A program made the translations under genes and the position numbers. 8,013 nt of DNA from Lachnospiraceae bacterium (GTDB lineage: Bacteria; Bacillota; Clostridia; Lachnospirales; Lachnospiraceae): NCBI GenBank assembly GCA_017463035.1, contig JAFTPY010000263.1, positions 1 through 8,013 of the forward strand, read 5' to 3'. The stretch's first letter is position 1. Each line of letters opens with the position of its first letter. The notes beneath the pieces are model-generated. The model was given only the letters and a program-made list of their open reading frames with translations. It was not told the DNA's origin and made no database searches. Of this stretch, positions 1 through 5,980 are shown piece by piece.

Positions 1-30
1 AACAACAGCCAAATATCTGCTCTCTCCTTA

Positions 31-1689
31 TTAATCCAATACCTTATCGCTCTTTGCACGGTTACATTTCCAGCACAATGTCTGGAGATTCTCTTCCACT
101 GTACAACCTCCTCTTGCTATCGGTATGATATGATCTATCTCAAGCAAGAGATTCGGCTCCGCATGAATAGAATTTCCACAACTACAGCAAGTATAATTAT
201 CACGCTTTTTTACAGACTCACGTAATCTCTTAGTCATCAGCGTTCTCTGCTCTTTCGCAAATGCACTTGCAGTAAGTTTACTTTCTAATTTCTTAATCAA
301 TTCTACGATGGTTTCTTCTGTCATTGGCACAGTAAATGATCTCTGGGCCATTCCACCGCCGGAAGTATATGCAAATTTATACTCTACGACAAGCACACTC
401 TCGTCAATATTAGCAAACCCCAGTCGAGAATAGAAGCCTGATTCATCTTCTTCCATAATATAATCAGGAACATCTCCCAGATACTGTTGGTACTCGACTT
501 TATAATTCTCTATAATCTGCTTTGCTTCTTTCAAAGTCTCAAGTTCTTCTATTAGAAGATAAAGTTTCTGTATTTGCTCCGGATACATTGTTTTATTCGG
601 ATAGAAATTTTTTACTACATACTCCAGAGGTTTATTCTCTGCACTTGCAAATACATTTGCCGATACCTCTGCCGTAAAAGGAGTGATTGTCTTTTTATAT
701 GGACGAATGTAGTTATACTCATCCTCATTGATGGTTTCATTTCGAACCACTCTGGTACCGAAAAGTTGAGAAATAGACTGTATCTTCTCTGTGATATATT
801 CATTAAATTCTCTCTGACTACTCATCAACGCTTCACAGGTCTCCTTAATTTTTGAAAAATCAGAAGACTCGTAATACTCCAGTATTCTTCGATTTCTAGT
901 TACCACCTTCTCTATATCTGCTTTTAGACGGTCTATAAAATCTCCAATGACATCCCATTCTTCGCTGTCAATCGTTTTAATTTTCTTGATACTGTTAACC
1001 GTTCTATCAAACAACTGAGCAATCAAACCATCCAACTGTTCCTGTCCATCTTTGATAATAAGCGTATCTTTATTCTCATTTGCATAATCAATAATACGGT
1101 TTACCCGCTCATAGTATCCATGATGTTTCTGCGCCAACGCTTCTTTCTGCTGTTCTTTCAAGTACTTATTGTATTCCCCTTTTCCCATAAGTAAAGACGG
1201 ATCTTTCCGAAACTTTTCTATACCACATTGATTCAAACATATATGTTTTTGCCCTAAGCGATTACCTACGTATGTTATGTAACTGACACTAATCCTGTAA
1301 GTACTCGCCCTTTTTATAACCACATATATTTGTTCCTCTAGTCGACGATACTGTGAATGTGTTTTGTATTCATTATCTTCAAGAAATCTTCTTAAAATCT
1401 TTACTACTTCATTTTTCCTTTTCATAACTATTTCTGCTTGCTCAAGTTTATCTTTATTTTCCTTAAAAAACTTGATATCATCGTATTTATCCAGTGCCTG
1501 ACGACTTTTAACAGTAACATACTCATCAGAATAAGAAATAATATCCCAGTTCGGGAATCCTAATTTTTTTAATACCTCACTCTCCAATTCCCTATACTCT
1601 TCTTCAATCACATAATGAATCGCCCATGCAATTATGACAATTATTACTACAACAATTAATGCAATTGCCGCTTTTCCTCCATCACTCAT
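31..1689 (-). CDS. Membrane-anchored protein with C-terminal HNH nuclease domain
   Basis: A 552-residue protein. Residues about 7-27 form one strongly hydrophobic segment (Ile/Val/Ala-rich), probably an N-terminal membrane anchor. A long charged region (about 28-430) follows, rich in Glu, Lys, Gln and Arg and partly coiled-coil-like; I recognise no named domain in it. The last ~65 residues are an HNH domain: Cys501-x2-Cys504, then Asp519-His520 in an IDHIIPIARGG stretch, Asn534, and Cys539-x2-Cys542-Asn543. That matches the zinc-stabilised HNH endonuclease fold with its metal ligands and catalytic His present. The start is taken at ATG 1689 because GGAGGGGG lies 12 nt upstream. The frame stays open to a GTG at 1722, but that codon has no binding site and the extension would contain the ribosome binding site. 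The gene is visibly more AT-rich than the pyr genes and is cut off from them by a terminator, so it looks like an accessory gene. Substrate and role are unknown; a defence or DNA-processing role is only inference. Confidence 0.8.
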   Translation of the reverse strand: MSDGGKAAIALIVVVIIVIIAWAIHYVIEEEYRELESEVLKKLGFPNWDIISYSDEYVTVKSRQALDKYDDIKFFKENKDKLEQAEIVMKRKNEVVKILRRFLEDNEYKTHSQYRRLEEQIYVVIKRASTYRISVSYITYVGNRLGQKHICLNQCGIEKFRKDPSLLMGKGEYNKYLKEQQKEALAQKHHGYYERVNRIIDYANENKDTLIIKDGQEQLDGLIAQLFDRTVNSIKKIKTIDSEEWDVIGDFIDRLKADIEKVVTRNRRILEYYESSDFSKIKETCEALMSSQREFNEYITEKIQSISQLFGTRVVRNETINEDEYNYIRPYKKTITPFTAEVSANVFASAENKPLEYVVKNFYPNKTMYPEQIQKLYLLIEELETLKEAKQIIENYKVEYQQYLGDVPDYIMEEDESGFYSRLGFANIDESVLVVEYKFAYTSGGGMAQRSFTVPMTEETIVELIKKLESKLTASAFAKEQRTLMTKRLRESVKKRDNYTCCSCGNSIHAEPNLLLEIDHIIPIARGGCTVEENLQTLCWKCNRAKSDKVLD

Positions 1690-1701
1690 CTTTTGTTCTT
1701 T

Positions 1702-1709
1702 CCCCCTCC
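1702..1709 (-). promoter_or_regulatory. Ribosome binding site of the HNH gene (decides the start)
   Basis: Read on the minus strand this is GGAGGGGG, 12 nt before ATG 1689. The spacing is on the long side, but the alternative upstream GTG (1722) has nothing comparable before it, so the site favours the 552-residue product. Confidence 0.6.
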
Positions 1710-1770
1710 AAAAACGTATCACTGATTATCTGCTTCATTTTTTAATATTACACAAGTTTTATCTATACTC

Positions 1771-1799
1771 ATTATACCATACGCTTATATTATAGGAAA
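1771..1799 (-). promoter_or_regulatory. Extended -10 promoter for the HNH gene
   Basis: On the minus strand TGGTATAAT (1779-1771) is a perfect extended -10 element. The hexamer 17 nt upstream, TTTCCT (1799-1794), is a poor -35, which is normal for an extended -10 promoter. Transcription would start near 1764 and give a leader of about 75 nt. With the pyrF terminator just upstream, this makes the HNH gene an independent unit. Confidence 0.6.
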
Positions 1800-1813
1800 G
1801 CTTAATATAACAC

Positions 1814-1873
1814 AAAAAAGCAAGACAACTTCAATCTCTTCATATTCTTGATGATAGATTGAAGTTGTCTTGC
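1814..1873 (-). terminator. Strong intrinsic terminator after pyrF
   Basis: A perfect 18-bp inverted repeat (1820-1837 with 1856-1873, starting GCAAGACAACTTC) encloses an 18-nt loop that can itself pair further (TCAT with ATGA). On the minus strand the stem is followed directly by six T (1819-1814), the classic intrinsic terminator arrangement, about 35 nt past the pyrF stop. On the plus strand the stem is followed by CTTAATTTTT, so it may act weakly in that direction too. It separates the pyr cluster from the HNH gene. Confidence 0.9.
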
Positions 1874-1907
1874 CTTAATTTTTATCAACCGGTGTAACCA
1901 AACATGT

Positions 1908-2831
1908 TTACTTTCTAAGTGCCCCTGCAATATCTTCTCTCATATCGATGACAGCCTGTCTGGATGCATCCGCAAAATTCTCTTCCCCAAACTTTGCGTA
2001 AGCCTCCTGCTTGTATGCTGCGATAATACCACGGGAGGAGTTTACGATAGCACCGAGACCGTCTTCGTTGAAGTAATGAACCAGGTCTGCTGCCTTACCG
2101 CCCTGTGCACCGTAACCCGGTACCAGGATGAAGCTCTTCGGCATAATCTTACGAAGCACCTTACCCATTTCCGGATAGGTAGCGCCCACTACCGCACCGA
2201 TGTTGCTGTAGTCGCCGTCCATACAGTCAGCGCCCCACTCGGCTACCTTTTCACCTACGTACTCATACAGCGGTCTGCCGTCGATTAAACGATCCTGGAA
2301 TTCGCCGCTGGACGGATTAGAGGTCTTAACCAAGATAAATAAGCCCTTGTTCTCTTCCTTACAAATCTTTACGAACGGATTCACACCGTCGCTGCCGAGA
2401 TACGGATTTACCGTAACGAAATCTTCGTCAAACGGATAGTAGCTCTTGCTGCCTACGGCTACCTTACCGAGATGTCCTACCGCATAAGCCTCGGAGGTGG
2501 AACCGATGTCACCACGCTTAATGTCGCCGATTACCACAAGACCCTTTTCCTTACAATACTCCACGGTCTTCTTGAATGCGATGAGGCCCGGAATGCCGAA
2601 CTGCTCATACATTGCCACCTGCGGCTTTACCGCCGGAATCAAATCATAGGTAGCATCCACAATGGCCTTATTAAACTGCCAGATTGCTTCCGCTGCACCT
2701 TCTAACGTTTCGCCGAACTCATTAAATGCCTTTTCCTTTACCCAATTCGGCACATAGGAAAGCATCGGGTCAAGACCCACAACAATCGGTGCATTTGTCT
2801 TCTGAATCTTCGTAATAAGCTCTTTTACCAT
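1908..2831 (-). CDS. pyrF: Orotidine 5'-phosphate decarboxylase (type 2)
   Basis: Catalyses the last step of de novo UMP synthesis, OMP to UMP plus CO2, in the cytoplasm. The 307-residue length fits the longer type 2 bacterial family rather than the ~240-residue type 1. Recognisable elements in order: GLDP with Asp21; the AVKP strand with Lys69; the catalytic Asp103-x-Lys105-x2-Asp108 tetrad motif in GDIKRGDIG; TVNPYLG (140-146); LVKTSNPSS (168-176); GYGAQGG (239-245); and NSSRGI (264-269), whose Arg267 is the expected phosphate ligand. All key residues are present, so the enzyme should be active. The start at ATG 2831 is supported by AAGGAG six nt upstream. The gene follows the HTH-OPRT gene by 110 nt, has a likely promoter of its own in that gap, and ends just before a strong terminator. 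Confidence 0.97.
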   Translation of the reverse strand: MVKELITKIQKTNAPIVVGLDPMLSYVPNWVKEKAFNEFGETLEGAAEAIWQFNKAIVDATYDLIPAVKPQVAMYEQFGIPGLIAFKKTVEYCKEKGLVVIGDIKRGDIGSTSEAYAVGHLGKVAVGSKSYYPFDEDFVTVNPYLGSDGVNPFVKICKEENKGLFILVKTSNPSSGEFQDRLIDGRPLYEYVGEKVAEWGADCMDGDYSNIGAVVGATYPEMGKVLRKIMPKSFILVPGYGAQGGKAADLVHYFNEDGLGAIVNSSRGIIAAYKQEAYAKFGEENFADASRQAVIDMREDIAGALRK

Positions 2832-2869
2832 AGTAATCTCCTTTTTCTGCCTTCCGGCAATTGTTTTCT

Positions 2870-2893
2870 TACAAACCGACCATCCCGTTTGTA
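2870..2893 (-). repeat. Inverted repeat in the pyrF leader
   Basis: TACAAAC (2870-2876) and GTTTGTA (2887-2893) are perfect 7-nt inverted copies around a 10-nt spacer. They lie downstream of the predicted pyrF transcription start and upstream of its ribosome binding site. No T run follows on the minus strand, so this is not an intrinsic terminator. It could be an operator or an RNA hairpin; no function can be assigned from sequence. Confidence 0.4.
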
Positions 2894-2906
2894 CATTCTT
2901 TCGAAC

Positions 2907-2935
2907 ATTTTAGCACAGAACCCTGTCTTTCGCAA
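2907..2935 (-). promoter_or_regulatory. Probable pyrF promoter
   Basis: On the minus strand TTGCGA (2935-2930) and TAAAAT (2912-2907) are separated by 17 nt, starting 6 nt past the stop of the HTH-OPRT gene. The -10 matches the consensus at 5 of 6 positions and the -35 at 4 of 6. The -35 hexamer is identical to that of the promoter upstream of the HTH-OPRT gene. Predicted start is near 2900, giving a leader of about 70 nt. Confidence 0.5.
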
Positions 2936-2941
2936 GCCCTG

Positions 2942-3733
2942 TTACTGTAAGAATGCTTCAATGTCTTCATCCGTTAAAATCGAGTACACCTCCGCATCAT
3001 ACTTTTCACGGATTCTGTCCTCTCCGCTTCTCTCAACCTTTTCCGTCTGCTGCTTACGGTTCACAATTACAATCACCGCCACAACGGTCACATCCGCAAG
3101 CTGTTTCAGTTCACTGATTTTCTCATCCAGGGTGATTCCGGTGGTTAATACATCATCCACCACCACAACCCGTTCTCCGTCCCGTGGCTGATGTCCGCAG
3201 ACAATATTTCCTTCCCTGTCCGGTATCTTTCGACCGTAGCAATAATTTACCGTTACGCCATACTTATTGAACAATGCCGTCGCCGTTGCGCAGGAAAATG
3301 CGATCCCGTGATAGGCAAGCCCAAACAGCGTATCAAACTCCAGGTGATGCTCTTTCACACAGTCAGCGAAGTATTCTCCGATTTTTGCAAGCTGTGCATT
3401 TGTGCTGAATTTCCCGGTGTCCACAAAAAACTCCGCACTGCCGCCATGCTTCAGTTCTACCGGCCGTACACTTAATATCTGGTTTTTCTTCATAAACTGA
3501 ATCAATCGCTCTTTGTTTGTCAGTGCATTCAGCTTATAACCGAACAGCTCGTCCGTTGTGACTCCGAAATACTCTGCAATTTTCGGAATCATCTGAACAT
3601 CCGGCAGAGCGGTATTATTCTCCCATTTGGAAACCGCCTGATAGCTGATTCCAAGGGTCGCCCCCATTTCCTCCTGGGTGACTCCTTTTGCCTTACGAAG
3701 AATTTTAATTTGATTACCTATCGAGTTTGTCAT
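2942..3733 (-). CDS. XRE-type HTH fused to an orotate phosphoribosyltransferase-like domain
   Basis: A 263-residue two-domain protein. Residues about 5-62 are an XRE/Cro-type helix-turn-helix (IKILRKAKGVTQEEMG, then GISYQAVSKWEN as turn and recognition helix). Residues about 75-263 align along their length with PyrE: FF at 102-103, GLAYHG at 138-143, RK at 168-169, the PRPP motif VVVVDDVLTTG (189-199), and the C-terminal YDAEVYSILTDEDIEAF. PyrE makes OMP from orotate and PRPP. Against E. coli PyrE as I recall it, Lys26, Tyr72, Arg99, Lys100, Asp124/125 and Arg156 have counterparts, but Lys73 is His142, the catalytic-loop Lys103 and His105 are missing, and Asp155 is Asn225. It may be a PRPP/orotate-responsive regulator, a self-regulating enzyme, or both. 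Start ATG 3733 follows AGGAGG by 8 nt. The frame stays open to 3913, but that extension overlaps pyrC and contains the promoter, so I reject it. Confidence 0.85.
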   Translation of the reverse strand: MTNSIGNQIKILRKAKGVTQEEMGATLGISYQAVSKWENNTALPDVQMIPKIAEYFGVTTDELFGYKLNALTNKERLIQFMKKNQILSVRPVELKHGGSAEFFVDTGKFSTNAQLAKIGEYFADCVKEHHLEFDTLFGLAYHGIAFSCATATALFNKYGVTVNYCYGRKIPDREGNIVCGHQPRDGERVVVVDDVLTTGITLDEKISELKQLADVTVVAVIVIVNRKQQTEKVERSGEDRIREKYDAEVYSILTDEDIEAFLQ

Positions 3734-3756
3734 ATCTGTTTCCTCCTCTTTCTTTC

Positions 3757-3772
3757 GATTGGAGCTCCTATC
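3757..3772. promoter_or_regulatory. Candidate operator of the HTH-OPRT protein
   Basis: A 16-bp near-perfect palindrome, GATtGGAGCTCCtATC (mismatch only at positions 4 and 13), centred on GGAGCTCC. It begins 3 nt after the -10 hexamer and covers the predicted transcription start (about 3769) of the HTH-OPRT gene. Size and position suit an XRE-family dimer acting as an autorepressor. Binding is inferred, not shown. Confidence 0.45.
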
Positions 3773-3775
3773 TCC

Positions 3776-3803
3776 ATTATAGTGAAAACAGTACGTATCG
3801 CAA
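3776..3803 (-). promoter_or_regulatory. Promoter of the HTH-OPRT gene
   Basis: On the minus strand TTGCGA (3803-3798), 16 nt, then TATAAT (3781-3776), a perfect -10. It sits in the 157-nt gap after pyrC and gives a leader of about 36 nt before ATG 3733. No convincing terminator lies between pyrC and this promoter, so read-through from pyrC may add to expression. The rest of the gap shows nothing recognisable. Confidence 0.7.
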
Positions 3804-3890
3804 TAACTTCTAAAACGAGATTTTTTCAACCGGCAGATGAGAGAACGAAAGTATTTCTCATTATCGTCATTGACTTGTTTTTCGCTATTA

Positions 3891-5180
3891 TTATCTCTCG
3901 TAGGTAATCTCACCCTCGCAAAGGGTCATATACACTCTGCCCTTTACCTTCTTCCCCCCGAACGGTGTATTTCGTCCTTTGGATAAAAATTCTTCCGGAT
4001 TGATGACATATTCTTCCTCCGGTGCCACAATGGCAATATCCGCCAAATATCCCTCTGCCAGACCGCCGAGTTCCTTGTCTCTTCCCAATACCTTTGCCGG
4101 ATTGTAACTCATGCACTTACAAAGCTGCATCGGGCTCATGCCGTATTCTTTTACAAGCACCGTATTGCTGAGGGCATAGGCCGTCTCGGAGCCTACGATT
4201 CCGAACGGAGACCCGACCATGGAACCGCTCTTTTCCTCTGCGGAATGCGGCGCATGGTCTGTGGAAATCACTTCCATGGTGCCGTCCAAAAGCCCCGCAA
4301 TGAGCGCCTTTACATCCTCTTTCCCACGAAGCGGCGGGTTCATCTTAAACATAGACGCATCTTCGGTAATATCCTCGTCGCACATTGCAAAATGGTGCGG
4401 ACAAACCTCTGCGGTTACGTCGATGCCCTTTTCCTTTGCAAACCGCACAAAATCCACGCTGTATTTAGTGGAACAATGGCACAAATGAAGCTTTGCGCCG
4501 GTCTCCTCCGCCAATAAAATATCACGCATGGTAATAATGTCCTCTACCGCATTGGTGATGCCCGGAAGTCCCAGCTCGTCCGCCTTTGCCCCCGCATTCA
4601 TGACACCGCCCCGTACCAGGGAAATCTCCTCACAGTGAGCAAATACAGGCAATCCCGCTTCCTTTGCACGACGCATACCTTCTGCATATACCACCGGGTT
4701 CATAACAGACTTTCCGTCCTCGGACACCGCTGCCGCTCCGGCCTTTGCCATACTTGCGATATCGGAAAGCTCCGTCCCGCTCTGGCCCAGCGTTACCGCA
4801 CCTACCGGAAGCACACGCACCTTACCTGCTTCCTTTGCCTTCTGAAGTACCGTCTGTACCACCTCGGCACAATCTGTTACCGGTTTCGTATTCGGCATCG
4901 GACACACGGTGGTATAACCTCCTGCCGCCGCTGCCGCGGAACCGGTAGCAATGGTTTCCTTATACTCCAACCCCGGCTCTCTGTAATGCACATGCAGATC
5001 TATAAAGCCCGGAAGGACATGCTTTCCCGTGGCATCCACCACACGATCCGCACCTGCTTCACTCTCTGCGATTTTCTCCGCTACACGTACAATCTTCTTA
5101 TCCTCTGTTAACACATCAAACTGACCCTCGCGCCCGGTCACCGGGTCGATGACATAACCGTTTTTAATTAAAATTCTCAT
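3891..5180 (-). CDS. pyrC: Dihydroorotase, class I
   Basis: Catalyses reversible cyclisation of carbamoyl-aspartate to dihydroorotate, step 3 of de novo pyrimidine synthesis. The 429-residue length fits class I (type I) enzymes of the amidohydrolase superfamily. Metal and substrate residues can be followed: His63-x-His65 with Arg67 in DLHVHYREPG, Asn97 in PMPNTKP, Asp155 in SEDGKSV, His182 in AHCEE, His235 in LCHCSTK, the substrate loop NPPLR (281-285), and catalytic Asp308 in STDHAPH. The C-terminal segment (about 365-429) is the usual second half of the small beta-sandwich domain. All catalytic positions are intact. Start ATG 5180 follows an AAAGGA site that abuts the truA stop codon; the gap to truA is 16 nt, so the two are almost certainly cotranscribed and perhaps translationally coupled. 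Confidence 0.96.
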   Translation of the reverse strand: MRILIKNGYVIDPVTGREGQFDVLTEDKKIVRVAEKIAESEAGADRVVDATGKHVLPGFIDLHVHYREPGLEYKETIATGSAAAAAGGYTTVCPMPNTKPVTDCAEVVQTVLQKAKEAGKVRVLPVGAVTLGQSGTELSDIASMAKAGAAAVSEDGKSVMNPVVYAEGMRRAKEAGLPVFAHCEEISLVRGGVMNAGAKADELGLPGITNAVEDIITMRDILLAEETGAKLHLCHCSTKYSVDFVRFAKEKGIDVTAEVCPHHFAMCDEDITEDASMFKMNPPLRGKEDVKALIAGLLDGTMEVISTDHAPHSAEEKSGSMVGSPFGIVGSETAYALSNTVLVKEYGMSPMQLCKCMSYNPAKVLGRDKELGGLAEGYLADIAIVAPEEEYVINPEEFLSKGRNTPFGGKKVKGRVYMTLCEGEITYER

Positions 5181-5196
5181 AACTTCACTATCCTTT

Positions 5197-5970
5197 CTAT
5201 TTCTCCGTCACATCATACCGTACTTCCGACAAAAACAATCCTCTGGCTTCGATGGTCTCTCCCGCTGCTTCTCTGTCACCTGTAGTCAGGAGTTTCTGTA
5301 CCGCCTCCGGCTCCATTTCACCCTTTCCCACCGAAAGCAAGGTGCCTACCAGAATCCGCACCATATGCGGCCAAAAATCATCCGCCGTAAAGGAAAACAG
5401 AATCTCACAATCGTCTCCGTAAATCGTAATATCCTTCATAATCCGCACGGTGGACTTTTTCATCTTACGGTTGTCGGAAAAGGCCTTAAAATCATGACCG
5501 CCCAAAAGATAGGATGCCGCCTTTTTCATTTTCTCGATATCCGGACGCTTAAAGCAATAATAATTGTACTTCCGGTCAAATACCGACGGCACTTCACCCA
5601 CCGTTACCTTGTATTCGTACACAAACTCTTTCGCAAGATAAGAGGCGTGAAAACGGTCCGGCATCTCACATGCCTCCAGTACCGCAATATCCATCGGAAG
5701 ATAGCGGTTCAGATACTGCTTTATCTCCGTCACACTCATGGCCGAGGCGGTGTGGAAATTGGCAATCTGACCGTAAGCATGGGCTCCCGGTTCCGTCCTT
5801 GCCGCACCGATGACCTCCACCGGCTTCCCTTCCATCTTTTCCAACACTTCTTCCAATTTTCCCTGTATCGTAACCATACGGTCCTTCCCGGCAATTTTCT
5901 GCCATCCTGCATACCGGGAGCCGTCATATTCCAAGGTCAACTTGATGTTTCTTGTTCTTTCCTGTTGCAT
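5197..5970 (-). CDS. truA: TruA-family tRNA pseudouridine synthase with altered catalytic residue
   Basis: A 257-residue member of the family that converts uridines 38-40 of tRNA anticodon stems to pseudouridine. Family landmarks in order: LEYDGSRYAGWQ (13-24), the active-site motif region AARTEPGAHAYGQIANF (56-72), FHASYLAKEFVYEY with Tyr118 (107-120), GGHDFKAFSD (157-166), HMVRILVGTLLSVGKG with Arg205 (202-217), and GLFLSEVRY (244-252). The catalytic Asp of the usual GRTD motif is Glu60 here (codon GAA on the minus strand), the preceding Gly is Ala57, and the usual GpTAPA motif near the C-terminus reads GETIEA. This suggests a diverged paralogue, possibly with changed or no activity, while a standard truA may sit elsewhere in the genome. 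Start ATG 5970 follows AAGGAG by 6 nt; that site overlaps the stop codon of the amidase gene 10 nt upstream. Confidence 0.85.
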   Translation of the reverse strand: MQQERTRNIKLTLEYDGSRYAGWQKIAGKDRMVTIQGKLEEVLEKMEGKPVEVIGAARTEPGAHAYGQIANFHTASAMSVTEIKQYLNRYLPMDIAVLEACEMPDRFHASYLAKEFVYEYKVTVGEVPSVFDRKYNYYCFKRPDIEKMKKAASYLLGGHDFKAFSDNRKMKKSTVRIMKDITIYGDDCEILFSFTADDFWPHMVRILVGTLLSVGKGEMEPEAVQKLLTTGDREAAGETIEARGLFLSEVRYDVTEK

Positions 5971-5980
5971 AGTGCTCTCC

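Noticed and set aside
3803..3890. Possible terminator after pyrC (GAGAA/TTCTC pairing around 3838-3860)
   Set aside because: Only five pairs with a 9-nt loop and no T run after it on the minus strand.
3734..3913. Open 60-residue N-terminal extension of the HTH-OPRT gene up to 3913
   Set aside because: It overlaps the end of pyrC, contains the gene's own promoter and palindrome, and lacks domain-like sequence; AGGAGG before ATG 3733 marks the real start.
4635..5111. Plus-strand 158-codon open frame inside pyrC
   Set aside because: Shadow of a well-conserved dihydroorotase; the product is rich in Arg, His and Cys with no recognisable fold.
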